NCBI GenBank assembly: GCA_022478985.1
Contig: JAKSZP010009598.1
Span: 20,962-84,961, forward strand
DNA: 64,000 nt
Source: Massospora cicadina
Lineage: Eukaryota; Entomophthoromycota; Entomophthoromycetes; Entomophthorales; Entomophthoraceae
Direction: 5' to 3'
Every line of letters begins with the position of its first letter. Within the stretch, counting starts at the first letter, position 1. This document shows, in pieces, positions 25,519 to 37,683 of the stretch. Below the pieces are notes generated by a model that was given only the letters and a program-made list of their open reading frames with translations, made no database searches and had not been told where the DNA came from. A program made the translations under genes and the position numbers.

Positions 25519-26530
25519 ATGGGTTTGCCCACTGACCAGATGGTGTGTACTCTGCCTAACGTCCACATCTCAGATGACCTAACCCTGGGTGAACTTAAAC
25601 AAGTTCATTCTCTATTGGATACATATAGTGATTTTTTTCAGACTGACACAAATTATGGGCATATGAAGGGGTGGAGCCACTCCATTGATGTTGGTGATGC
25701 CCAACTTATTTGATCTAAACCTTACCATAAGTCCAAGGTTGAAGAGCAACTAATGAGGGTTGAACTCAAGCAGCTGTTAGACGCTGGATTATTAGTACTA
25801 TCACAAAGCCCTTGGGCGTCTCCTCTCTTGTTAATCAAAAAAAGAATGGAGGTCAATGGGAGTGATGGACTACTGTAAACTAAATAACCTCACTAAAAAG
25901 ACAGCTATCCTATCCCCGCATAGATGATGCCCTTGCACAACTCTCCAGCTCAAAATACTTCTCATCCATGGACTTGGCCATCGGATATTGGCAAATGGAC
26001 CTCTCTCCCCAAGATCAGGAAAAATGCGCTCTTATTTGCAGTGAAGGCTTATTTCAGCCTACCTGCTTACCCCAAGGGCTGTGCAATGCGCCAGCATCCT
26101 TCCAACGTGAATGGATCACATTCTTTGGGACCTCAAGCTAAGCTGTGTGATTGTCTACCTTGATGACATCACCATCTTTTCTGCAACGTTCACTGATCAT
26201 CTCACACATTTAAAATAAATCTTTCAATGCCTGCAGGCTTCTAATATCAAGTTAAAACTGTCAAAATGTTCCTTCTTCCAAAAGAAGCTAGATTTCCTTG
26301 GACATGCTATCTTCCAAGAAGGGATGCAGCCTTTAAAAGATACAGTCAATGCTATCTCTAAAATGCCTGCTTCTACAAACCCTTGGGACATTCAGGTATT
26401 TCTGGGTATGATGGGGTATTACCATCAGTTCATCCCCAAGTTTGCTCAGATCAGTGACCTCTCATTTGACTATTGGCTAAAAACACCCTTTTTTATTGAG
26501 GTACAGAACAAGCAGCTGCTTTTTAAATGC
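25519..26530 (+). pseudogene. E2 reverse transcriptase
   Basis: Blocks in order: SKPYHKSKVEEQL, LLDAGLLVLSQSPWASPLLL, MDYCKLNNLTKK (Cys where Arg is usual), SSMDLAIGYWQMDL, LPQGLCNAPASFQ, and VYLDDITIFSA, with the two active-site Asp codons intact at 26162-26167. Then FLGMMGYYHQFIPKF. A TGA at 25711-25713 sits where LIRSKPY is expected. Frames change near 25840, 25910 and 26160. This is the best preserved RT active site in the window. Confidence 0.85.
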
Positions 26531-26960
26531 TGAAGCAACTGTTACAACAATGGCCTATCCTACGGCACCCAGATTATAATAAACCTTTTATCTTGTTTAC
26601 CAATTCCTCAGATTATGCCATTGGGGCCATCTTAGCCCAACTGGATGAAAATGGTGTGGATCATCCTGTATCCTATTTCAGTAAGATGCTATCAAAGGCG
26701 GAACGCAACTACAGTGTCACAGAGGAGTGCCTTGCTGTTTTGTTAGCTGTAAAACAATGTCTTACTTCCTTATATAGCACTACCTTCACTGTGGTTACTG
26801 ACCACGCTTCCCTGAAATGATTACATAATATGAAGGATCCTACTGGACGGTTAGCACGATGTTCTTTAAAGCTCCAGCACTATGACATGAAGATTGAACA
26901 TCATGCATGAACCCATCACATGAATGTTGATGGGTTAACCCATCTGGCCATTATGCATTT
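26527..26960 (+). pseudogene. E2 RNase H
   Basis: Reads FILFTNSSDYAIGAILAQLD, HPVSYFSKMLSKAERNYSVT, ECLAVLLAVKQ, VVTDHASLK. The catalytic Asp of TDAS is Asn (AAT at 26602-26604). A TGA at 26818-26820 stands where the Trp of SLxWL is expected, so TGG to TGA. Confidence 0.8.
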
Positions 26961-27042
26961 GGATAATAGTAAGGCGGAGAGGTTACATGATCTCTTAATG
27001 ACCCCCAATGACTGAGCGGATGAGGATGAGCTTGTCCAGAAG

Positions 27043-28188
27043 ATGTTAGCCTTACACTCCCACAACACCAAAGTGGAGAACAAGAAGCTGTATAATCAGG
27101 TGGGGGAAAAGTGGTTACCTTATCTACGGCCTTCAGAACGTGTACCTGTTATTATGGAGGCTCACTCTACCCTAGGTCATGGGGGAGTGAAGAAAACCTA
27201 TGAGTGGATTAGGGAGCAGTACTATTGGGAAAGAATCATGAAAGCTATTGTTGAAGTCTTGGATGCTTGCCTCACATGTAAGAAGCAGTCCAGTTTCAAG
27301 ATTAATTACCAATATCAACCCACTACCCCTCAACAACCATTTTACACCATCAGTCTAGATGTAGTAGATCCCCTCCCACAGACTACCAGTTAAATAAATT
27401 TATCCTAGTAGGTATTGACCACTTTACTAAGTGGGTTGAAGCTGTGTCCCTCCCTGCCCAAATGGCCAAGGCCACCGCAACATTCTTACATCAATATATT
27501 TTCACTCGCCATGGATGTCCTCAAGTACTACTCTATGATAATGGTAAGAACTTCACTTACAGAGTAGTCAAGATCCTGACTACGTCTATAGTGACCCAAC
27601 AACTATTCTCAGCCCCATCTAATCCCTCTACAAATAGAACTTTGGAGAGAGCCAATGGAACCTTGGTTTTTATCCTGTGTAAAATGGCCTCCTCTGATCC
27701 GCTTTACTGGGATTAATTCTTACCCAGTGCTCTTATGGCATACCGGATTAGTTATCAATGGATCCTGAAAATGTCCCCATTCCATGTTTTATATGGGTGT
27801 GAACCAGGGATACCGCCCTTTTAGCTAAGGATGTCTTATCCTCTAGTGGTGAAGAACCTAAAAAGCCATAACAAGATTGGCTCAATGTATCATTCAGCTT
27901 CAATCTGAGGCTATGAAAATCTTAGCTAAAATGGTTACAAAAGAGGGACAAGCGGCAAAAGAGTTATGGGCTCCCCTACCTTCCTTCAAAGTGTCTGACT
28001 TGGTCCTTTATTACCATAAAGACATCACACCCAGAAGTAGAAAGCTTAGATCTATTTGGGAGGATCTCTTCACTGTCACCTACAAGAGAGGTGATGAGTA
28101 TTCTATAAAACTGTTGGCTACCAGTATCACCATAAATCAGGTACATGGCTTCTTCCTATGGCTCTACTCTCCCCCCAACATTCTTGAT
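27043..28188 (+). pseudogene. E2 integrase and C-terminal domain
   Basis: The zinc-binding part shows AHSTLGHGGVKKTYEWIREQYYW followed by ACLTCKKQ. The core has VGIDHFTKWVEAVSL (first Asp), VLLYDNGKNF (second Asp) and the block ending TLERANG (Glu). Frames break at about 27393 and 27716. The tail (27877-28188) has the GPY/F-like pattern SDLVLYYHKD...KLRSIWEDLFTV and no chromodomain. Confidence 0.75.
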
Positions 28189-28196
28189 GGGGGTGA

Positions 28197-28966
28197 TGTT
28201 GGACATTTACCCTCCCAGCTTCAGGATAAGAATGTTGTGGGTTGAAATGAGCCAATGCAGAGAAATGTAGACATTTACAAGTTTCCAATGATAGTAAAGG
28301 TGATTTAGATGATACAATTGATTTTGTTGGCCAAAAGACCCTGGCCAATTCTTGGCAGAACCCCACAAATTGGGGTAACACTATTATGAATACTAAACGG
28401 GAAATTAGCACAAAGTTGGTCAGTTGAATTACCCTATCCACATGAGGGAACTTGGGAAGTCCATTGGCAGTTTCTCCCCTTGCCACGTCCAATTCCCTTC
28501 AACCACCTAAGTAGGGACCACCCCATTTTTATAGGCGTGGCGGAGGCCCCCCAAGGTGCAATAATTTTAGCTAATGGGAATTTGCTAAAATATATTAAAT
28601 CTTACCCTACAGGTATGTATTGCCTACCACCAATTCCCCATCTATTGTTCAGCTAAATTGAAGCAAGTTTTCCGAGCTTTGATAAGCTGAAGTTGCATAT
28701 TTCCTTATTTGGACTGCAACAAGCCATCCCAAACTTACCAATGAATTCCCTTTGACCCTTAATACCATTTTAAATACTGAATGGCCAAATATTGAGAGGG
28801 TTCATTTTTCCTTACCCATGACACTTAATAAAACTATAAAAAAACCTACTACTTTCTAGTTTTTATTGTCTATTTAATTTATTAAATTGGAGGTTTTAAT
28901 CCCCTTGTTTGTTGGTATTTAGGTTTTAACACACCCAAGTGAGCTTCTCATATTCTAAATCCAACA
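28197..28966 (+). repeat. E2 3' LTR
   Basis: Starts TGTTGGACATTT right after GATGGGGGTGA and ends AAATCCAACA, followed by the duplication GTAAC. Confidence 0.85.
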
Positions 28967-28971
28967 GTAAC

Positions 28972-31900
28972 ATCTAGGACCTCCACAATCAAGATCCCCT
29001 TTTGCCTTTATGTATTGAGGCTAAATGATGCCTTCATCATATTCAATCCTTTGGTGACTTGTGACCCCATTGTTTAAAAGCTTCTTGATCTAGTCATTGG
29101 AAATTGGGAAGCGGAATCAATGAGCTCATCAATAGGTGGTATAGAGCAATTAACACCTCATGACTATTCCATATTGTAGCTCTCATCATCTTTTCCACTT
29201 AAGGTATTGTCAAACTGAGGAAGTTGATTGATGGTCAATTTGTGGGGACTTAATTCTGGAGTGAGGAGTTTAATTTGTTCTCTATCTCAATCTCAGACAG
29301 AGGGTATATTTCTTAAACCCTTTAAATTGAGAAGTATATCTCAATTAAACTTCTTATTTTAGCTAATTGATTAGGGCTTGAAGGATTTATTTAAGTTACA
29401 AGTTAATGGTTGTCATTGTTAAATTCTCCCTGATTATTATTTATGTAGAGTCTAAGGTAACTAGAGTTGTCTAAATTCAATGAGAACTATATGTAGCAAG
29501 TGGTCTTTAGCACAATATTGCATAAAACAGGTCCTTTTAGATGGCCACTAAAATCTCCCTGATGATATATCTGTTTGCTGACAGGATCATAATTTCTCAA
29601 TGGATCATATAGAGGCAACTACTTGTTTTTCAGTACTTGATCTCTGGTATAGAAATGACTATCCCAGAGGTAGATTGCAAAAATATTAGAGTTAATATAG
29701 GTAGGGTGTGACCATCTAGTACTAAAAAAAATATAGGTAGGGTGTGATACTTTATTCAGAATAAATTTGAGGATATTTACCATTGTTTAATCAGCCTCTG
29801 GACAATAATGACCCAATAGAGAGTAAAATTGATGATGAGTATAATATGTATATTGAAAATAATGGTGCATCAATTTTGAAGGGATTTTATAAAGGTGATG
29901 AGGAACATGGCATGATGATTCAGTAATGGATTAGAGAATTTAGGTGAAAAAACAAACGCTTGCATACACTTGTGAACTACATGTACATACCCACTTTATA
30001 CAAATTGATACTCATTAAATAGGGTCAAAAGATTTAAAGGGTCAAATCAAGTCAACACCGTGCAACAGGTTATACTATTATAACAATAAACCGCTTATCA
30101 ATTTTTGGCATCTGGCATCAACACCTTTGTTTAGAAATAAACAGCCTGAATTGCTTTAAAAAATATAATAAGTTTTTACCACAGTGCAGCATCATTTTTA
30201 TATCAGTTGGGCTCAAAGCTGGCCACAATAAAGTAGGGTCAATCATAATGATACTGGAGTGTTTTTATCATGTGGTACTAAAAAAATTGTTATTTATAGA
30301 TTGCATATCAATTGCCCCACATCTGCAGCTTTAAACTGTACAACTCTGATAAAGATTAGGGCGGCAATAGATGCACCTGAATATTTTTGGAAGATAAACT
30401 AATGTAAAGAGGCTAATAACTCACCTGGATGTGAGGTAGCTGTGATGTCTGATTACATGCGCCAACTGAAAAAGTTGAGGGCTTATTTAAATAGCTAGTA
30501 TTCCTTTAATTGTACCTATGATATGCGGATATTATCTGGCACCTGTCACATATAGTACTAAAAACCTACACTTACTTTTTGATAATTGGTTAGGATATGG
30601 GTGTTAAATTCTGTCTACAAATTTTGTTATAAAGTATTAAATCCTTCAGAATTTATGACTTCATAACGTGGATACTTAAGTATTTATAGTTGATGTAAGG
30701 GTTACTGAGGAATATGGTTACTACGGTTATGGAGATAGCTGATATGGATTGCTCACCCTTCATACCATAGTGATACAAAGAACACTTGCTATACAAACTT
30801 TTGTGAACTAAGTTTATAGTTGGACAATGTATAGGATGATGGTGAGTTATAAGCTACAAGTTAGGATTATAACTTACTCAAAGTTGTAAATAAATATAGA
30901 TTTGGAGCGCACTGATATAGGATTACATCAACATAGTTTTAGGTTTCATATCAGATGGCTATCAAGATCCAAAACATGTTTTTGTGGGTACCACTCTAGT
31001 AGTCAATTATTCACCTGGTGGCAAACTTGAATTTGGAATGATGACTAGGGTTAAAAATCAAAATAGTTATATGATTTAGGGTAATACAAATCCTTATAGG
31101 AAAGCTAATCTCCAGGGACAGCCTAAGAAGTGACCCTGGGAAATTCAATTGTCCTGATACTATGATTTGATAGTCCATCCAAAAAAATTGTATCGGTCAA
31201 CTTAAATTTTGATTGTAGATATATAGCTAAAAAATTATAAACGGTAAAGGTTTTAATAAGGGGCTCTGCCAAATGGATTGACAATGATCTGAAGGTATCC
31301 GCTATCAATGGCCATCCAACTAGATTAATGCGTGCACCTTACTCTATTTTTCACACCCCTCACCTACCCTACAATTATCAGCCTAGAAGCTAAAATGTGA
31401 CCAGGGTAAAAGGCTGACAAATCCTAAACCAAGGTAGTGTATTAAGATACTATTGACTCTAAGAAAATCAAAATAGATCCAAAAGGAATTAATGTTTGAT
31501 TCTTGTACTCTTTACCTAATCTAATTAGTTTAACCCACGTTTGGTGTCCTTGGCATGAACAACGCCAAGGATAGTTGTACAGGCGAGAATATTAGAACAT
31601 CAGCTGAGCTCTGCTATGACTAGTGAAAGCAACCCCACCAACTTATGTCAGCTCAACCCCATCAAGCTAAGGGGGCTACCTTAGTTCCAATAGTTATTTT
31701 GTGGTTGCATTCAGTGTCACAACCTGGTCATCCCATTTGGAAGTTTGCAAACTCTAGTCTCATTGGCACACACCGATACTCTAGCAAGCAGAGGTCAGGT
31801 TTATGGAACATTTTTACTTTAAATTTGGTAGCTGCCTTAGAACCATACCCTAACTAATATTAATGTTGAACTCAAATTTTACTTCACCAGATTTCTAGTA

Positions 31901-33264
31901 GCTTAACTGAAGTTGATAACTGGATGGTTCATGTTAAACCTTAGGAATATGGGTTACAGGTAGATAAACTGCTGGTTTATCGCCTACTTGGGTAATGACA
32001 ACTTAAAAGTTTGTTTCCGGATGCAAGGTTTAACTATCTTTGTTAACTTAAACTCAATAGCTAGAGTTTTAAGATTAAAGTTGTTGGTACCAGGTTCCAA
32101 AGTCTGTTCCATAGCCTTGTCCTTGTTAACGTCACCTTTAGTTCAGGTTTGGTTTCTTTGTCATCAATTACAACTTTTGGGTTCAGGTTTGAGGGATTTT
32201 GAACCAGGCAGAAAGCTTACTTACAAAATTTAATGCTTCTTTAAAAGGTATCCACCACTTTTTTCAGATGATAGATTATTGTATACCAAAATTGACAGAG
32301 TTTGAACCCATCTGCCACCTCAATCAGGATATAATGGCTAACGAGGTTTACTGAGGGTATTCCAGATTGACTTTGCAAACCCTTTAAGATCGTCACACCT
32401 ACGGTTCACATAAATCTATAGATAAGTTGACATCCTCACTGATGCCAACACCTTAATTGAAGTTTAGGTTGGGAGGTAGCTGATGTAAGCCTTAAGTTAG
32501 TAGGGGCTTTACCATCCCAATACTATATGCGTTTAAAGCTGTTACTAGTGTCACTTTACACTGTTTCGGAAGTTTTTTGAAGATTGCTCGTTTAGTTAAC
32601 ATGGTTGATGGATGGACCATTAGTTTAAGTGCTAAGGTGGGGATGATATTTCCGGTAAAGTGCATGGGTTCACTACTTGCTTGGGGATCACCTGCTCCTC
32701 ATAACAACCACTTACTCAATTGTAAAAACTATAAAGTATAATCCAGTTCCCAATTCTTTTGTCAATTTACTAATATTACGTTGCAGGGATCACTTAAGGG
32801 CAGGTTACCTATTTGATTGCCAGTTACCCTACCATTTGCTATAGCAACTCTCAACTATCTTGTTACAGCTAGCAGTTGTACGCTAGCATCTATAACTTGG
32901 CACACCAATAAACTTGCACACTTTAGAACCACCCTTTCTCATCACTTATTGGTAGCCCCAGTTTAGTATCTTTGGCTAATGAAGGCTATACTCTATGACC
33001 ACCTTTTGCAGTTACAAGATAATTGCAACCTTTTAATGTAGGGCTTAAATTTTAGCTATTGATATTCCAGTGACTTTTGAACGAGCTCCATACCTTTATT
33101 AGGTTAGATAAAAATAAAATAAGGGTAAGAGGGATTGGCAGAATAGGGATTTCAGCCATGTAAAAAAACTGGGATTGGGTATCACTGATGAGATAGCATC
33201 ACTGAATATTCCTAGTCAGGGATCGCCACTGCTAGCCATAGTTCAAGTGAGGTAAGCTTGCATG
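28972..33264. other. AT-rich gene-free stretch
   Basis: About 4.3 kb without a supportable gene, RNA or conserved transposon motif on either strand. One tiny retroposon lies at 29694-29747. A short hairpin (TCCTTGGC with GCCAAGGA, about 31546-31571) is present, of unknown meaning. Probably very old transposon remains. Confidence 0.4.
29694..29747 (+). mobile_element. Tiny retroposon insertion (18 bp) with TSD
   Basis: The insert CCATCTAGTACTAAAAAA (29712-29729) lies between direct repeats AATATAGGTAGGGTGTGA at 29694-29711 and 29730-29747. The leading A is ambiguous with the A tail, so the duplication is 17-18 bp. The insert is identical to that at 56994-57011 and to the end of the one at 16852-16898. 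Confidence 0.75.
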
Positions 33265-34418
33265 CTATTTAATCTTTAAATAAAATAATCTCACCTCATG
33301 TTTGATGAACGGCCCAGGGGTAAAAGCCAGATATAAGGCTTTAAAGTAGCTGGGGTCAAGGCGCAAAAGCTTAGAGATCTGTGCAAGCTGATTGGAGAAA
33401 ATCTGAAACCTTTCCTTTATCACTCCTTTGTAATGGGGGCTCTTATAGCCCAATGGCTTGGCCACAATCACTGAGGGTACAACCTATATACAATAATGGT
33501 AAAGGAAGGCTTGGAGCTAGATTGGCTGATTTTTTAGTATCTTTTAGAAGTAAAGGTCTTGAGAGGGATGTAAATCTGGGACGTTCTAGTGACATGCTAC
33601 GGTTCTGAATAAAAGGCATGCCGCCTGGTGACGTGCTTAACTGCAGCTTGAAGTTTAATAAAGTTTAAACCGGGGATGAATAGGCTCACTGCCGCGCGCG
33701 TGAAGGCGGACCGAACTTGGAATTGGTTACCCGGGATGGGTTCCACCAATCAAACTTGGCGGTTAAGTACCACGCAAAGCCAGCAGTTATGATTAGATCC
33801 CGCCTCGGATTTAAAGTTCAACTGGCTCATATATACAGGCTTTGGAGTGCGATTAAATCCAGGTTTTATTTTTATAAAGCGAACGGAGGCTACCTCTAAT
33901 CTACCACCTTAACCCCCATCTCCACATCCCCAACCTAAAGCGTTTCCGATCCATGTGAATCTCAAGGTTTGTAGGGCTCGTTTATACCCGCTTATTTAGC
34001 ACATCGCACCAAATGGCAACATCTTGGGCTCAACCCTAATGGAGTCCAATTTGCAAATTCAAAACGGTAACCGTTTTCCCTCTCAACAACAGCTTCCACC
34101 CCAAGTAGCGCAACAAGACCTCAGAAGCTTATCAGGTGAATCAAAGATAAAAATGCATGCTTTAGCAACCACCCAGCTAGTAACGAAGGCATTCGAGTGA
34201 TCAATTAAATCAACAAGGGTTCACTCTATAGGCTTAAACTACCAAAAACCAACAAGCGTGGCAAAGGAGGGTTCTTGCCGATATAAAGGTTAAGTGCTAA
34301 ACAAAGCGTCAAGGATAGCTCCAAAAGTAAGGTTGCCATTTCTGACTCGAAAATGCATACAATAAAGGCGGCCATCTAAACGCACCCAAGTCCACCCCTG
34401 CGGCATGTAAAACTTCAT
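33265..34418 (-). CDS. Possible unrecognised multi-exon gene
   Basis: CpG-richer sequence just downstream of the FACT gene on the same strand. On the minus strand, an ATG at 34418 opens a coding-looking stretch (MKFYMPQGWTWVRLDGRLY, about 43 codons). Other coding-looking blocks follow in changing frames, for example AFTRAAVSLFIPGLNFIKLQ near 33.7 kb and LLRLDPSYFKALYLAF before a stop at 33265. Frame changes would fit introns of about 25-35 nt as in the neighbour, but I could not join the exons consistently. No family is recognised. It could also be decayed. Confidence 0.25.
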
Positions 34419-34550
34419 AAGCTGATTGTAGGGAATAAACAAAAGACCAAATTATTAGCCAGCTCTATTCAACAAGGATGCAGGGGCACTTATACAAATG
34501 GGGGAGCTAGTCTAAAAAGCAGTGTAATTGGATTGCAAATTGGGAGCGGG

Positions 34551-36499
34551 TCACTCCTCCTCCTTCTCCTCTTCGGAATAGTCCTCATCGAATCTAGAGG
34601 TTAGCATAACTTAGGCTTCTTACTCCTCCCCAACGTCGCTCTCGCTCTCGGCAACAAAATCCTCATCGGGGGACTCTTCGTCGGGTTCGTCGTCCTCATC
34701 ACGGGAGCGCTTCCGGGGGAAGGAAGCTTCATCGGAGGACTCCATCAGATCCGAGTATTGTGCCGCCTAATGGGTGAGCGATTGGAAGGGAAATTACTTG
34801 TTCGGCCTGCTCATCCTTGAAACGGAGGTTTTTGGCGCGGAGGTACCGCTCGATGTTCTTGAGCTCCTCCCTGCAACTTTAGCGGGTTTGGTTGGCTTAC
34901 TTGTTGATGCTCGAGAACTGGAAGCTGGTGCCGCCCTTCAGATTGAATTTGAGATCGAAGGTTCGGGAGCTGGCCACCGACCCTGCCCCCACCCTAAACA
35001 GGTTAACCCTCCCCCACACCTAACCTCGAGAAGGAGAGGCTCCCGATCTCCGAGTGGGGGATCTCCATGGGGGGCTTGGGGACAAACAGGAACGACCTTT
35101 CGAGCGGGTAGAGGTGCCCCTCGTTGGCTTTGAGGGAACATTTGAAGGCGCTGGCCCCGTGGTTGCTTTAAAAGTTTAACGCCCCCCGCCAAACCTACCT
35201 GCTGTAGGATGCCGTCTCCTTGATGAGGGGCTTCCCCGAGAGCACCTTGAAGACCTCGGAGACTACGGTGGAGGTGGGATCCGAGTAACTCTTCTTTAGC
35301 TCGTCCTTGTATCTCTCGGCCAGCTCCGTCCTAAAAGGCGTCAGGGTGAGCGCCGCCAACCAGTTACTCGTCGAGGTTAAGCTCCAGGTCGAGCTCCTCG
35401 TTCGCGGCCCACTGTAAAACCAAATGGGAGTATCGGGTTTGGCCCTGCCGGAGCGGTGGGTCTAGCGAGATCTGGATTTAGCTAGAACCTCTTGTAAACC
35501 CTACGACAAAGATCTTATGCAACGCGTCCGGCTTCGGGAGGTAAAACAGCCGGGTGATGTTGGTGTAGAGGATCTTGTAATCGTACGTCTTCCCCCGCAG
35601 ACGGAAGAAGGTGGGGAACATGTCGACGTCATACCGCCCCCTAGCACATCAAGGAAGGCTCAATAGCTTACCTCGGCGTGACGAAAAGGGTATCCGTAAA
35701 CAGGCAGATGGCATCCCCGGCCACCTGGAGGTTGGCGCGCTCCTTGATGGTTTCGTAAAACGCCGCCGCCGCGCTCCTCGCTTCCTGGTCGTCGGCGTCC
35801 TCCTTGGTATCGTGGTCGTCGTCCTTGCTTGCCGAGGTGGAGTTGGGGATGTAGAAGCGCATCTCGACGAGCTCGTCGATCCCGGTCCGGTTATTCGGCG
35901 TCGCGCCCTTGGCGAGGGGTCTTCGGGCTGCAGGAATTCAAGGCTAACCTCGTTCTTCCCCACCAAGTTCGTGTTGGCGACCTTTGCGAGGGGAAACTCG
36001 AACACGGACTTGTCGTTCACGGCAAACACCAGGTCGGAACCTAATTATGAGCCATTGCCAGGTATCGTATACCTTCGAACTCGGCCCTCCCCCAGTTCCA
36101 ACCCTTCAGGCTGAACTCCTTAACTTCGAGTACGCCCTTGAAGGTGCCCTTAATGACATCCCTAACCGAATCGAAGTCCTGGACCGATCAAAGCTTGCGA
36201 GAAGAAAATACCTCCTTGTTAAACCCCTGGAAGCGGGCGACCGAGTTGTCCTTCAGTAGAACGTTTAGCTCGTAGTTGCGGGCCGCCCTAAACCAGGCGA
36301 ACCGGCGGAAGTTACCCACCGGGACGGTGTAAACCTCCTTGTTGTTACCCCGCCAGCCCAAGCCCTGGGCCGCGAACCTTAGCTTACCGGGCTCGACGAA
36401 CCCGCCCTTGATGGCCTTCCCGTTGCCCTTGCCATCCGAACCGGCTTGGACATCCACGTAGATGGGCGCGAATTGGGCGATGTACTGGGCCTCCGCCAT
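34551..36499 (-). CDS. POB3: FACT histone chaperone subunit POB3/SSRP1
   Basis: Eleven exons, minus strand: 36499-36212, 36178-36073, 36040-35672, 35640-35505, 35471-35368, 35330-35199, 35165-35025, 34993-34901, 34870-34798, 34766-34624, 34593-34551. All ten introns are GT-AG and 30-37 nt long. The protein is about 542 aa. The N-terminal Pob3/SSRP1 domain includes GLGWRG and, at about residue 122, GWNWG. The middle domain holds [37 protein letters not shown] and [19 protein letters not shown] further PH-like part and [19 protein letters not shown] follow. The last 40 or so residues are acidic, with no HMG box, as in fungal Pob3. With Spt16 it would form FACT, which loosens and rebuilds nucleosomes during transcription and replication. 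One extra C in the run at 35916-35919 is needed to keep frame and makes the CDS 543 codons exactly; an assembly error is likelier than a pseudogene. Confidence 0.9.
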
Positions 36500-36576
36500 T
36501 TTTATTTTTATAAGTTCGAGAGTGAAGTTTAAACCGTTAAACTTTGACCCACGTTAAAAGGTAACCATTCAACTCG

Positions 36577-36681
36577 GTAGAATCGATATTCGATCGATCG
36601 AGTTCGTTTCGTCAATGCGTAGAATCGATATTCGATCGATCGAGTTCGTTTCGTCGATGCGTAGAATCGATATTCGATCGA
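36577..36681. repeat. 42-bp tandem repeat upstream of POB3
   Basis: About 2.5 copies of a CpG-rich 42-bp unit starting GTAGAATCGATATTCGATCG (starts 36577, 36619, 36661). The unit contains ATCGAT and TCGATCGA palindromes. It starts 78 bp upstream of the POB3 start codon and so may lie in its promoter or 5' leader. A regulatory role is only inferred from position. Confidence 0.8.
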
Positions 36682-36800
36682 GATGTTTTATCAACTGAGA
36701 GATCGATTTTCGATCAAAGGATTAAATCCGACGTGTAAAATTAGAAACTTAAACTCGCCCCCTTCGAAAATTTTATAAGGGTTCGATAGATAAAACTTTT

Positions 36801-36929
36801 ATTATTCGAGGTGGGTTGACCTTGGGACAAATATACCACAACGAGAATGTTTTCTAGCCAGTACAGGTTTCGAACTCAAAACCTGCACTAGGGATGGAAG
36901 CAGTTTTGCCTGCTCGGCTAACCACCCTT
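36801..36929 (-). mobile_element. tRNA-derived SINE, copy 1
   Basis: 129 bp on the minus strand, flanked by near-identical direct repeats GATAGATAAAACTTTT (36785-36800) and GATAGTAAAACTTTT (36930-36944). On the minus strand the head shows a good RNA polymerase III A box, TTAGCCGAGCAGG (36921-36909), and a B box, GAGTTCGAAACC (36877-36866), spaced about as in a tRNA. The tail is a unique body ending AATAAT. A second copy lies at 38701-38850. Confidence 0.8.
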
Positions 36930-36944
36930 GATAGTAAAACTTTT

Positions 36945-37683
36945 TGAAGTTTGGTTTTTTAAATCAACGATAACCAAACATTAGTTATCATTCATTTGCC
37001 AAACATCAAATTTTAATCGAGTGTTTTCCCAAGCTGACTAATAAACTGATCGCATCTGACCAAGCTACCCCCTGATCGATTTAAAAGTAAAGGTTGATTT
37101 AAATCCAAATCATTTCCAAGCGTACCCAACCCCCATCCCCCTCACTAGATGGTTCTAATAGTTTTAGCAAAACCCAATTCCATCTCAATAACCATCTTAT
37201 ATCAAACCTTATAATAAGTTAAACTACAGCCCTAACCCCAAATCTCTTTAGTGATATATAGAGCTAAAATGTAACCTTAAACTCAACCAGGTAAAACCCG
37301 CCACCATAAGTTTTACTAACCTCAACTTTCCACCTTTACCCTATAAACCATGATGCTCCAACCACCCACCCCGATTCAGGTCAGCTTAAAACTCATACCA
37401 ACCTCCTTAAAGCTCACCCAAAGCTCTAAAACCATCGCCGCCAGTATTTTTGGCAAGTTTCATCATAAATTATATATGAAGTATAATGATAAAGTTGGTT
37501 TACCAACTTGGTACAGTAATGTAGGTGAAGAGGTTGATATTGGTCAGTCAACCATCAAAAAGTTGGGGTACTAATTAGATGAGCTCTCATTGACACAGCC
37601 TCCATTTGGCCACCAGCTATGCTGGTGACCTCTTTCCAGTATATATGCCATCACTATGCCATGAGCCCTATTTGCCTTGAAAA
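36945..37683. other. Intergenic, no gene recognised
   Basis: AT-rich. A 74-codon plus-strand frame at 37350-37574 has no recognisable domain and no other support, so it is not called as a gene. Confidence 0.4.

Larger units (their letters stand above)
22248..28966 (+). mobile_element. Ty3-type LTR retrotransposon E2
   Basis: Complete but inactive element of about 6.7 kb. LTRs are at 22248-23059 (812 bp) and 28197-28966 (770 bp). The target-site duplication GTAAC lies at 22243-22247 and 28967-28971. The primer-binding site is nearly identical to that of E1, and the polypurine tract GATGGGGGTGA abuts the 3' LTR. Order is gag, protease, RT, RNase H, integrase. The RT active site is intact, but protease and RNase H motifs are lost, and several frameshifts and stops interrupt pol. 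Confidence 0.9.

Noticed and set aside
10208..25713. Recoded UGA (alternative genetic code), because many TGA codons stand at conserved Arg positions in the transposons.
   Set aside because: Both host genes end at TGA in the expected place and use normal Trp and Arg codons. CGA-to-TGA mutation explains the pattern together with the other C-to-T changes.
30270..30565. Two further GTACTAAAAA motifs (near 30275 and 30555) as additional micro-retroposons.
   Set aside because: The upstream 18-mer is incomplete and no convincing flanking duplication is present, so they cannot be told from chance.
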